Part shown: positions 1 through 7,514 of the stretch, piece by piece
How positions within the stretch are numbered: the stretch's first letter is position 1
How the letters are laid out: each line of letters begins with the position of its first letter
The notes under the pieces: model-generated
The model's input: only the letters and a program-made list of their open reading frames with translations
Database searches by the model: none
Told to the model about the DNA's origin: nothing
NCBI RefSeq assembly: GCF_011043545.1
Contig: NZ_JAAKGP010000007.1
Span: 124,001-188,000 of the forward strand
Reading direction: 5' to 3'
DNA: 64,000 bases
Origin: Rhodobacter sp. SGA-6-6
GTDB taxonomy: Bacteria; Pseudomonadota; Alphaproteobacteria; Rhodobacterales; Rhodobacteraceae
Position numbers and translations under genes: made by a program

Positions 1-727
1 GGTGAGGATCGGGCAGGAGGAAAGCCGCCACCGCCGCGCGGTGAAGGTCTGGGACCGGCGCGAGTTTCGCAACCTCGACGACCGGGTGGAGATCGGCACC
101 CGCAACATCAAGGTCGCGCTCCGGGCGCTCCGCCGGTGGGCCCGCGACGGCGCGGCGGAGGAGCTGGACCTCGACGGCACCATCCGCGCCACCGCCGAGC
201 ACGGCTGGCTGGACGTGCAGACCCGGCCCGAGCGGCGCAATGCGGTGAAGGTTCTCCTGTTCCTCGACGTCGGCGGCAGCATGGACCCGCATGTCAGGGT
301 GATGGAGGAGCTGTTCTCGGCGGCGAAATCCGAATTCCGCCATCTGCAGCCGTTCTACTTCCACAACTGCCTCTATGAGGGGGTCTGGCGCGACAACGCC
401 CGGCGGTGGAGCGCGCAGGTTCCGACCTGGGACGTGCTGCGCAGCCATGGCCCGGACTGGAAGGCGATCTTCGTCGGCGACGCGGCGATGAGCCCTTACG
501 AGATCACCCATCCCGGCGGGGCCAACGAGCACTGGAACAAGGAGGCCGGGCAGGTCTGGCTCACGCGCGCCGCGGAGCAATGGCCCGGACATCTCTGGAT
601 CAACCCGGTGCCGGAGAGCGGCTGGGGCTACAGTCCATCCACCGCGATGATCGCGCGCCTCTTCGGCGGCCGGATGGTGCCGATGACGGTGGAAGGGATC
701 GCGCGCGGGGTGAAGCTGCTGCGGTGA
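1..727 (+). CDS. VWA-domain (CoxE-like) protein, 5' end outside window
   Basis: This is the C-terminal ~240 residues of a von Willebrand factor A-type protein of the COG3552/CoxE-like group. Such proteins are usually near 390 residues, so about 150 residues should lie upstream of base 1; the GTG at base 2 is internal, not a start. The metal-binding loop appears as FLDVGGSMD, a variant of the MIDAS motif DxSxS with Gly at the third position. The family often sits beside a MoxR-type AAA+ ATPase and is thought to help cofactor or metal insertion into a partner enzyme, but no partner is visible here, so the role is inference. The stop is TGA at 725-727. Confidence 0.85.
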   Translation, partial: VRIGQEESRHRRAVKVWDRREFRNLDDRVEIGTRNIKVALRALRRWARDGAAEELDLDGTIRATAEHGWLDVQTRPERRNAVKVLLFLDVGGSMDPHVRVMEELFSAAKSEFRHLQPFYFHNCLYEGVWRDNARRWSAQVPTWDVLRSHGPDWKAIFVGDAAMSPYEITHPGGANEHWNKEAGQVWLTRAAEQWPGHLWINPVPESGWGYSPSTAMIARLFGGRMVPMTVEGIARGVKLLR

Positions 728-772
728 GGGGGTGCCCTTGGCCGTGGCATCGGGATTCTCCGCGGCCTGTTC

Positions 773-981
773 GGGCGGGAGAAGGCGAGGCACTGCCTCG
801 CCCCCGCCCGTGCGGATGGGCTCACCCGGAGACGGCAGTCACGAGAACCCCGAGAGGCCAGCGCCCGACCCGGCGGGCGAGAAGCGCCCGCCGAGGGCGG
901 GGCGGGCGCTGGCCGGGCCATTGAGGCCCGGCCGGTCTGGTTGCAACCGTTGCATCGTGGCGAAGGCGATGGCCTTCGCCA
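773..981 (+). repeat. Intergenic structured repeat A, copy 1
   Basis: First of five ~208-base copies. It folds into ordered stems: GGCGAGGC/GCCTCGCC (784-791 with 795-802), CCAGCGCCCG/CGGGCGCTGG (858-867 with 903-912) enclosing GGCGGGCG/CGCCCGCC (872-879 with 885-892), GGCCGGGCC/GGCCCGGCC (911-919 with 925-933), and CGAAGGC/GCCTTCG (961-967 with 972-978). It lies between two plus-strand genes. Nothing else nameable is visible in the 424-base gap 728-1151. Function unknown; it carries no credible gene. Confidence 0.9.
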
Positions 982-1151
982 GGGAGACCGGGGAACGGTG
1001 GGATGAACCCCACCCTACGGCAGAGATGGCCTCGCCGTAGGGCGGGGGTCACCCCGCCGTCTGTCCCCCGGCAGTCTCCCGCGCAACACCCCTTGCCGAA
1101 GCCTCCCTCACAGCCCTGTTCCCCGCCCCCCGCGCATCCTATATCCGGCGC

Positions 1152-1835
1152 ATGGCACTCTGGCTTCCCCTCCTCCTCGCCGTCCTCTGGGCCGTCGTCT
1201 CGATGCGCTTCTCGGTCTGGCGGACGCAGAAGATGCTGGACGCGCAGTCCCGCCCGCTGCGCGACCCGGATCTGGAGCGGCTGACGGCGCGGATGGCCGC
1301 CGCGCTGGACATCCCCGAGATCCGCGTCCATGTCTTCGACGTGGAGCCGGTGAACGGCCTCGCCGCCCCCGACGGCCGCATCTTCCTGACCGAGGGCTTC
1401 CTGAAGAAATACCGGCAAGGCCTTGTCACCGATGAGGAACTGGCCTCGGTCATCGCCCATGAACTCGGCCATGTCAGCATGGGCCACGCCCGCCGGCGGA
1501 TGATCGACGTGACCGGGCAGAACGCGGTGTTCTTCCTGCTGACGGCCTTCCTGTCCCGCTTCGTGCCGATCATCGGGGTCTGGATCGCCAACATGATCTC
1601 CACCGCGGTGATGGCCCGGCTGTCGCGGCGCGACGAGTTCGAGGCGGATGCCTATGCCTCGGCGCTGCTGATCAAGTCCGGCATCGGCACCGCGCCGCAG
1701 AAGTCGCTGTTCCGCAAGCTGGGTGCGCTGACCCGCACCAGAACCGAGGGCATCCCGGCCTGGCTCCTCAGCCACCCCGCCGCCGAGGAGCGCATCAGCG
1801 CCATCGAGGCGAACGAGGCGCGCTGGCTGGGGTAG
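1152..1835 (+). CDS. M48-family membrane zinc metalloprotease
   Basis: A 227-residue M48 (HtpX/Ste24-like) zinc protease. The N-terminal ~20 residues form a hydrophobic anchor. The zinc site HELGH is at 103-107, with the probable third ligand Glu162 in the block DEFEADAY. A hydrophobic stretch at about 127-155 lies between the two. The C-terminal motif SHPAAEERI is typical of the family. It is expected to sit at the inner membrane and act on misfolded or regulatory membrane proteins, but the substrate cannot be read from sequence. It is monocistronic in appearance, faces a convergent PIN gene three bases after its stop, and follows repeat A copy 1. Confidence 0.85.
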   Translation: MALWLPLLLAVLWAVVSMRFSVWRTQKMLDAQSRPLRDPDLERLTARMAAALDIPEIRVHVFDVEPVNGLAAPDGRIFLTEGFLKKYRQGLVTDEELASVIAHELGHVSMGHARRRMIDVTGQNAVFFLLTAFLSRFVPIIGVWIANMISTAVMARLSRRDEFEADAYASALLIKSGIGTAPQKSLFRKLGALTRTRTEGIPAWLLSHPAAEERISAIEANEARWLG

Positions 1836-1838
1836 CCC

Positions 1839-2381
1839 CTATCCCGACAGCGCCTTCGCCAGCCGGAACAGCCGCACCCGTTTCAGCAGGGGCTTCAACT
1901 CCACCTTCTGCCCGGAAATCCGCTCCGCCTTGGCGCGGACCTCCTCCACCACCCGCGCCATCGTCTCGGGGTGGCGGGACAGCATCTCCCACAGGAAGCC
2001 GTCCGGGTCGCGGCGGCGGAGGCCCTCCTCGGCCAGCACATGGCCGGGGAAATCGCCGGCGTTGAAGGTGACGATCTCGTCCGCCCCGGCCGCGATGGCG
2101 GTGGCCAGCACATGCAGGTCGTTCGGGTCGGGCAGATGCAGCCGGGCCTCGATCTCCGGCCGTTCGCGGGTCAGCCCGCGGGGGAAGGCCGCGCGCAAGA
2201 GCGCCGCCTCGCCCTCGGCCACCGCCTGCGCCCCGGGGCCGAGCTTCGCCGCGGCAAGGGTCCATTCGCGCAGGATGCGGTCGGAGAACACCGGCTGGTA
2301 AAGCCCCGCCGCCGCCGCGCCCTGAAGGATTTCCCGCAGCACCGTGGGGTAAAGGACGCAGGCGTCGAGGACGGCCTTCAT
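1839..2381 (-). CDS. PIN-domain protein coupled to rlmI
   Basis: A 180-residue PIN-like protein. Asp6 in MKAVLDACVLYP, Glu39, Asp88 in LPDPNDLH and Asp110 in FNAGDFP match the acidic cluster of PIN ribonucleases. Its ATG overlaps the stop of the upstream rlmI by four bases (ATGA), so the two are probably translated together. Most PIN proteins of this size are VapC-type toxins with a small antitoxin gene directly upstream. No antitoxin is present; the upstream partner is an rRNA methyltransferase. An RNase role in rRNA or tRNA metabolism is possible but is inference. The C-terminal ~40 residues are basic. Confidence 0.8.
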   Translation of the reverse strand: MKAVLDACVLYPTVLREILQGAAAAGLYQPVFSDRILREWTLAAAKLGPGAQAVAEGEAALLRAAFPRGLTRERPEIEARLHLPDPNDLHVLATAIAAGADEIVTFNAGDFPGHVLAEEGLRRRDPDGFLWEMLSRHPETMARVVEEVRAKAERISGQKVELKPLLKRVRLFRLAKALSG

Positions 2382-3592
2382 CCGTCCAGCCGGAAGGCCA
2401 GCGCCTTGAGGTAGGAGGATTCGGCCAGCTGCGGCAGCACCGGATGGTCCGGCCCGGCGAAGCCGGTGTGCAGGATCTGCCCGCGGCGCCCGCCCCGGCC
2501 GATGCCGCGGGCGCAGGCGTTGCGGAAGCTGGACAGGTCGGCAGCGTGGGAACAGGAGCAGAGCACCAGGTATCCCCCCGGCGCCACCAGCGGCGCGGCC
2601 AGCCGGGCGATCCGCTCATAGGCCCGCAACCCCGCCTCCAGCGCGGGCTTCGCCGGGGCGAAGGCGGGCGGGTCGCAGATCACCAGGTCGAAGCGAGCGG
2701 CTTCGGTGCCCAAAGCCTCCAGCACCGCGAAGGCGTCGCCCTGCCGGGTCTCGAACCCGGCGAAGCCCGAAGCCCGCGCCCCCGCTTCGGCTAGCGCCAG
2801 CGCCGGGGCCGAGGCATCCACCGCCAGCGCCGCCTCAGCGCCGCCCGCAAGGGCCGCCAGGGCAAACCCGCCGACATGGGTGAAGACATCCAGCACCCGC
2901 GCGCCCCGCGCCAGCCTTGCGGCGAAGGCGTGGTTCTCGCGCTGGTCGTAGAAGAGCCCGGTCTTCTGCCCGCCCATCAGGTCGGCCATGTAGGTGGCGC
3001 CGTTCATCGGCACCGGCAGCGGTCCCGAAGGCGCCGCACCATGGACCACCGCCGTCTCTTCGGCCAGCCCCTCCAGCCCGCGCGCCCGGCCCGAGCCGTT
3101 CTTGATCACCGTGGCGACGCCGGTCACCGCGACGAGTGCCGCGACCAGCGGCCCGAGGAGCGTCTCGGCCCAAGCGGCGTTCGGCTGCACCACCGCCACC
3201 TCGCCGAAACGGTCGATCACCACGCCGGGCAACCCGTCGGATTCGGCATGGACCAGCCGGTAGAACGGCCCGGGATAAAGCCGCGCCCGCAGGGCCAGCG
3301 CGCGGGCCAGCCGCGCCTCGAACCAGGCCTGATCGACCTGCGCCTCCGGGTCGCGGTCCAGCATCCGCGCCACGATCTTCGAGGCGGGGTTGACCGTGAC
3401 CAGCCCCAGGGGCCGCCGCTCGGCATCCTCCAGCACCGCCAAGGTGCCGGCGGCCAGGGCATTGGTGCGGCGGTCCAGCACCAGTTCGTCGGCATAGACC
3501 CAGGGGAAACCATGGCGGATCGCCCGGGCCTCGGCCTTGGGGCGGAGGCGGACGACGGGACGGGCGGGGGAATGGGAAAGGGAGGGCTCCAT
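2378..3592 (-). CDS. rlmI: 23S rRNA m5C methyltransferase, RlmI family
   Basis: A 404-residue class I SAM-dependent methyltransferase of the RlmI/YccW type (E. coli RlmI, 396 residues, methylates C1962 of 23S rRNA). An N-terminal PUA-like RNA-binding region (about 15-95, including the block HGFPWVYADE) precedes an EEHD-type middle domain and the Rossmann fold. The SAM site reads VLDVFTHVGGFAL; CDPPAF and CSCSH carry the m5C motifs including the cysteines expected in catalysis and release. The last four bases overlap the PIN gene. Some family members are annotated only as class I rRNA methyltransferases, so the exact target nucleotide is inferred from the family. Confidence 0.85.
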   Translation of the reverse strand: MEPSLSHSPARPVVRLRPKAEARAIRHGFPWVYADELVLDRRTNALAAGTLAVLEDAERRPLGLVTVNPASKIVARMLDRDPEAQVDQAWFEARLARALALRARLYPGPFYRLVHAESDGLPGVVIDRFGEVAVVQPNAAWAETLLGPLVAALVAVTGVATVIKNGSGRARGLEGLAEETAVVHGAAPSGPLPVPMNGATYMADLMGGQKTGLFYDQRENHAFAARLARGARVLDVFTHVGGFALAALAGGAEAALAVDASAPALALAEAGARASGFAGFETRQGDAFAVLEALGTEAARFDLVICDPPAFAPAKPALEAGLRAYERIARLAAPLVAPGGYLVLCSCSHAADLSSFRNACARGIGRGGRRGQILHTGFAGPDHPVLPQLAESSYLKALAFRLDG

Positions 3593-3659
3593 GCCCTCCC
3601 CCTTAGCGGTTTCCGGAAAGCGGCGGAAGCGGTCAATCCGCCATCCGCCGCGCAGGCGG

Positions 3660-4349
3660 TCAGTTCATGGCGGAGAGCACCAGCGTGCCCGGCCGGCTGT
3701 CCGAGGACGACAGCACCAGCCCGAACCGCGACGGGTCGGCGGTCAGCGTGTCCAACTCGTCGTGCAGCACCTGCGCCAGCCGTTCCACTACCACAACCCG
3801 CTGGGTGCGGCCGGCGTAATCCTCGGCGATGGCCTTGGCCCCGCCCGCGGCCTTCACGTCGGCGTTCACCAGCCGCGGCCCGTCCAGCACCGCGCCGGTG
3901 GCGGCGTCGCGGATCGTCAGCTTGAAGTGCAGCGCATGGGTGCCGCCGATGGTGTTGCGGGTCTTCTCGGTGACGCAGTGGAAGCGCACCACCTCGACCT
4001 CGGCCACCACGGCCACGCCGGAGTTCAGCCCGGCCGTGCCCTTCGCCGCCGCCTCGTCGAAGATCGACTTCACCTGCAACAGCCGGTTGCCGCGCGGCTC
4101 GCCGCGCCAGACCACGTCGGCGATGGGATACCAGGTGTCGGCCTCGCTGACCCGCAGCGCGGCGGGGACCTTCACCACCACCTGCGTCACGTTCAGCGGG
4201 ATGGCGACCGCCCTTTCCTTCACCGCCAGCGGGGCATCCTTGGTCGCCAGCGACACCGTCCCGGGGGCCGAGCGGGTGGCCTCGGGCTGGACACAGGCGG
4301 AAAGACCGAGAACCAGGCCGAGAGACAGCAGGGTCTTGAACGCTTTCAT
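3660..4349 (-). CDS. Putative lipoprotein, DUF6778-like
   Basis: A 229-residue secreted protein. The ATG at 4349 is chosen because AAGGAGG precedes it at good spacing and because it gives a lipoprotein signal: MKAFKTLLSLGLVLGLSAC, with the lipobox LSAC placing the lipidated cysteine at residue 19. The mature part has a beta-rich pattern but no motif that I can tie to a reaction. It resembles a lipoprotein family restricted largely to Rhodobacterales (probably DUF6778; recalled, not searched). It is transcribed away from edd, so the gap 4350-4621 is a divergent control region. Function unknown. Confidence 0.75.
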   Translation of the reverse strand: MKAFKTLLSLGLVLGLSACVQPEATRSAPGTVSLATKDAPLAVKERAVAIPLNVTQVVVKVPAALRVSEADTWYPIADVVWRGEPRGNRLLQVKSIFDEAAAKGTAGLNSGVAVVAEVEVVRFHCVTEKTRNTIGGTHALHFKLTIRDAATGAVLDGPRLVNADVKAAGGAKAIAEDYAGRTQRVVVVERLAQVLHDELDTLTADPSRFGLVLSSSDSRPGTLVLSAMN

Positions 4350-4548
4350 CTTCGCATCCTCCTTGGCGGGCTTTCCCGATGGGGCGAGGCCCGGATCGAA
4401 AGGAAGAATGCCGTTCAAATGCGGCGGATTTGGGCTGACACCTTGGCGCGGCAAGGGAGTTATTGCGGCGATCCCCCTGCCCCCCATGGGATTTCCTGTT
4501 ATGCTTCGCCGGCCGTCCAGACCGGCCCCACAACCGGCCCCGCAGCCT

Positions 4549-4562
4549 TGTTAGCGCTAACG
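4549..4562. promoter_or_regulatory. LacI/GntR-type operator upstream of edd
   Basis: TGTTAGCGCTAACG contains the perfect 12-base palindrome GTTAGCGCTAAC at 4550-4561. This is the classical half-site arrangement of LacI-family repressors that control sugar and gluconate genes. It lies about 60 bases before the edd start and is the only such site seen in the 272-base gap between the divergent lipoprotein and edd. The cognate repressor is not in this window. Confidence 0.7.
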
Positions 4563-4621
4563 CAAGCTGCTACAAGGGCGCGAGGCCGAAGCCAGACGAC
4601 CAGAACCAGGACCCGAAAGCC

Positions 4622-6427
4622 ATGCCGCTGAACGCCACCGTCGCCCGCGTCACCGACCGCATCCGCGCCCGCTCGGAAGCGCCGCGCGCCGCCTATCTCG
4701 ACCGCATCGGCCGCGCCGCCGCCGCGGGGCCGGCGCGCGCGCACCTGTCCTGCGGCAACCAGGCCCATGCCTATGCCGCCATGGGCGCCGACAAGCCGGC
4801 GCTGGCCGCCGCCCGCGCCCCGAACATCGGCATCGTCACCGCCTACAACGACATGCTCTCGGCCCACCAGCCCTATGAGTCCTACCCCGCGCTGATCCGC
4901 GAGGCCGCCCGCCGCGCCGGCGCCACCGCGCAGGTGGCGGGCGGCGTGCCGGCGATGTGCGACGGGGTGACCCAAGGCCAGGCGGGGATGGAGCTGTCGC
5001 TGTTCTCCCGCGACGTGATCGCGCTGGCGGCCGGGGTGGCGCTGTCGCACAACACCTTCGACGCGGCGCTCTTCCTCGGCGTCTGCGACAAGATCGTCCC
5101 CGGGCTGGTGATCGCCGCCGCCACCTTCGGCCATGTGCCGGCGGTCTTCGTCCCCGCCGGGCCGATGACCTCGGGCATCACCAACGACGAGAAATCGCGG
5201 GTCCGCAACGCCTTCGCCGAGGGCAAGGCCACGCGCGAGGAACTGATGGCGGCCGAGATGGCCAGCTACCACGGCCCCGGCACCTGCACCTTCTACGGCA
5301 CCGCCAACACCAACCAGATGCTGATGGAGATCATGGGCCTGCACCTGCCCGGCGCCAGCTTCGTCAACCCGAACACGCCCTTGCGCGCGGCGCTGACCGA
5401 GGCCGCGGCGACCCGGGCGGCGCAGATCACCGCGCTCGGCAACGACTTCCGGCCGGTGGGGGAGATCCTCGACGAACGCGCCTATGTGAACGGCATCGTC
5501 GGGCTGATGGCGACGGGCGGGTCCACCAATCTGGTGCTGCACCTGCCGGCGATGGCGCGGGCCTCGGGCGTGATGCTGGACCTGCAGGACTTCGCCGATC
5601 TATCCGACGCGGTGCCGCTGATGGCCAAGGTCTACCCGAACGGGCTGGCGGACGTGAACCATTTCCACGCCGCCGGCGGCCTTCAATTCCTGATCGGGCA
5701 GCTGCTGGACGCGGGCCTGCTGCACCCCGACGCGAAGACCGTGGCCGGCGAGGGGCTGGAGCCCTACCGGCAGGAGGCGGTGCTGGAGGACGGCCGGCTC
5801 GGCTGGCGGCCTGGCCCCACGGCCAGCCTGAACGACAAGATCCTGCGGCCCGCCAACGATGCCTTCGCCCCGGTCGGCGGGCTGAAGCAGCTGTCCGGCA
5901 ACCTCGGCCGCGGGGTGATCAAGGTCTCCGCCGTCGCGCCCGAGCGGCATGTGATCGAGGCCCCGGCGCGGGTGTTCCACACGCAGGAGGCGGTGAAGGC
6001 CGCCTTCAAGGCCGGCGCGTTCACCTCCGACACCGTGGTGGTGGTCCGCTTCCAGGGCCCGCAGGCCAACGGGATGCCGGAACTGCACTCGCTGACCCCC
6101 ACGCTGTCGGTCCTGCAGGACCGCGGGCTGCGGGTGGCGCTGGTGACCGACGGGCGGATGTCTGGCGCCTCCGGCAAGGTGCCGGCTGCCATCCATGTCT
6201 CGCCCGAGGCCGCCGCCGGCGGGCCGCTGGCCCGGCTGCGCGACGGCGACCTGGTGCGGCTGGACGCCGATGCCGGCACGCTGGAAGTCCTGGCCCCCGG
6301 CTTCGAGGACCGCCCGCCCGTCCCCGCCGACCTTTCCGCCAATGCCCATGGCATCGGGCGGGAACTGTTCGAGGCCTTCCGCCGCAATGTCGGCCCTGCC
6401 GTGACCGGCGCCGCCGTGGTGGTCTGA
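4622..6427 (+). CDS. edd: 6-phosphogluconate dehydratase
   Basis: A 601-residue dehydratase of the IlvD/Edd family that converts 6-phosphogluconate to 2-keto-3-deoxy-6-phosphogluconate, the first committed step of the Entner-Doudoroff pathway. Three cysteines expected to hold the iron-sulfur cluster are visible in [15 protein letters not shown] and GVCDKIVPG. The length and the motifs [12 protein letters not shown] and [15 protein letters not shown] fit Edd rather than IlvD. The ATG at 4622 begins [14 protein letters not shown], which matches family N-termini; an in-frame extension to 4463 runs through the operator region and is rejected. The gene eda follows 148 bases downstream on the same strand. 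Confidence 0.95.
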   Translation: MPLNATVARVTDRIRARSEAPRAAYLDRIGRAAAAGPARAHLSCGNQAHAYAAMGADKPALAAARAPNIGIVTAYNDMLSAHQPYESYPALIREAARRAGATAQVAGGVPAMCDGVTQGQAGMELSLFSRDVIALAAGVALSHNTFDAALFLGVCDKIVPGLVIAAATFGHVPAVFVPAGPMTSGITNDEKSRVRNAFAEGKATREELMAAEMASYHGPGTCTFYGTANTNQMLMEIMGLHLPGASFVNPNTPLRAALTEAAATRAAQITALGNDFRPVGEILDERAYVNGIVGLMATGGSTNLVLHLPAMARASGVMLDLQDFADLSDAVPLMAKVYPNGLADVNHFHAAGGLQFLIGQLLDAGLLHPDAKTVAGEGLEPYRQEAVLEDGRLGWRPGPTASLNDKILRPANDAFAPVGGLKQLSGNLGRGVIKVSAVAPERHVIEAPARVFHTQEAVKAAFKAGAFTSDTVVVVRFQGPQANGMPELHSLTPTLSVLQDRGLRVALVTDGRMSGASGKVPAAIHVSPEAAAGGPLARLRDGDLVRLDADAGTLEVLAPGFEDRPPVPADLSANAHGIGRELFEAFRRNVGPAVTGAAVVV

Positions 6428-6450
6428 CGGCGCGCCCTGCATCGACCTGC

Positions 6451-6534
6451 GCCTCCGGCGGGAGTATTTTTGCCAAGATGAAGACCGCAGCGGGAAGCCC
6501 CTTCATCTTGGTCCCAAATACTCCCGCCGGAGGC
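6451..6534. repeat. Modular hairpin repeat (GGATATTT family) between edd and eda
   Basis: The arms 6451-6483 and 6501-6534 are complementary almost throughout: GCCTCCGGCGGGAGTATTT at the base pairs with its complement, and the inner arm reads GCCAAGATGAAG against CTTCATCTTGG. The loop is ~17 bases. It sits inside the edd-eda unit, where it could terminate, attenuate or stabilise mRNA; no T-tract follows. Confidence 0.85.
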
Positions 6535-6575
6535 TCCAACGCCGCCCCATCCGCTCCGCCCGAAGGAAAATCCCC

Positions 6576-7217
6576 ATGACCCCCGCCGAACAATCCGCCA
6601 AGGCCCTTCAGGTCTGCCGCCTCGCCCCGGTCGTGCCGGTGCTGGTGATCGAGGACCTGTCCCATGCCAGGCCGCTGGCCGAGGCATTGGTGGCCGGCGG
6701 CCTGCCGGCGCTGGAGGTCACCCTGCGCACCCCTTGCGCGCTGGACGCCATCCGCGCCATGGCCGGGGTGCCGGGCGGCGTGGTCGGCGCGGGAACGCTC
6801 CTGACCCCCGCCGACGTCAAGGCCGCCAAGGCCGCCGGCGCCGCCTTCGGCGTCTCGCCCGGCGCCACCGACCGGCTGATCGCCGCCTGCGAGGACGAGG
6901 GGCTGCCGCTTTTGCCCGGCGCCGTCACCGCCTCCGAGATCATGGCGCTCCTGGAACGCGGCTATACGGTGCAGAAGTTCTTCCCGGCCGAGCAATCCGG
7001 CGGGGCGGCCTTCCTGAAATCCATCGGCTCCCCGATCCCGCAGGTCAGCTTCTGCCCCACCGGCGGCATCGGCCCGAAGAACGCGCCCGACTATCTGGCG
7101 CTGAAGAATATCCTCTGCGTCGGCGGCAGCTGGGTGGCGCCGAAGGAGGCGATGCTCCGCGGCGACTGGGCCGGGATCACCCGCCTTGCGGCCGAAGCCC
7201 GCGGCCTGCGGGGCTGA
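6576..7217 (+). CDS. eda: KDPG/KHG aldolase
   Basis: A 213-residue 2-keto-3-deoxy-6-phosphogluconate aldolase that splits KDPG into pyruvate and glyceraldehyde-3-phosphate, completing the Entner-Doudoroff pathway begun by edd. The Schiff-base lysine is Lys134 in TVQKFFPAE; the catalytic Glu47 and phosphate-contacting Arg51 lie in EVTLRT. The glycine-rich phosphate loop is FCPTGGIG. Length is standard. AAGGAAAA precedes the ATG at moderate spacing. Probably cotranscribed with edd through the intervening hairpin. Confidence 0.95.
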   Translation: MTPAEQSAKALQVCRLAPVVPVLVIEDLSHARPLAEALVAGGLPALEVTLRTPCALDAIRAMAGVPGGVVGAGTLLTPADVKAAKAAGAAFGVSPGATDRLIAACEDEGLPLLPGAVTASEIMALLERGYTVQKFFPAEQSGGAAFLKSIGSPIPQVSFCPTGGIGPKNAPDYLALKNILCVGGSWVAPKEAMLRGDWAGITRLAAEARGLRG

Positions 7218-7223
7218 CCGGGG

Positions 7224-7514
7224 TCAGCCGCCCTCGCGCATCCGCGCCATCCGGCCGCCGCGGCGGCCGGTCTGACCCGGCGCTTCCAGCCCGGCCTCCA
7301 GCACCCCGCTCATCGGATGCTCGGGCCGCGGCAGCCCGTAATGCGCGATCAGGGTGCGCAGGGCATCGGCCACCGGCGCGCCGACCGGCAGGCTCAGCGC
7401 CCAGTCCATGAAGATCGACCGGCATTCGCCAAGGCTGATGCCCTCGATGTTGTAGCTTTCCCGCACGAGCCCCTTCGGGTCGGCCTCTTCCAAGCGCACG
7501 GCGCGTCTCCCCAT
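7224..7514 (-). CDS. Conserved small protein coupled to glnE
   Basis: A 96-residue soluble protein beginning MGRRAVRLEEADPKG. Its ATG shares one base with the glnE stop (TGATG), a strong sign of translational coupling. The middle contains SLGECRSIFMDWALSLP and LRTLIAHYG and ends in a basic tail. I do not recognise a characterised domain; it looks like a conserved hypothetical protein of Rhodobacteraceae lying after glnE. Coupling to the glutamine synthetase adenylyltransferase hints at a nitrogen-linked role, but that is inference from position only. It ends six bases from the convergent eda. Confidence 0.75.
   Translation of the reverse strand: MGRRAVRLEEADPKGLVRESYNIEGISLGECRSIFMDWALSLPVGAPVADALRTLIAHYGLPRPEHPMSGVLEAGLEAPGQTGRRGGRMARMREGG

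Noticed and set aside
822-1040. Reading frames within repeat A (Arg/Pro/Ala-rich peptides)
   Set aside because: The frames differ between copies and break at indels; the conservation is in the stems, not in a protein.
1839-2381. PIN gene as part of a VapBC toxin-antitoxin pair
   Set aside because: No small antitoxin frame with a ribosome site lies directly upstream or downstream; the neighbour is rlmI.
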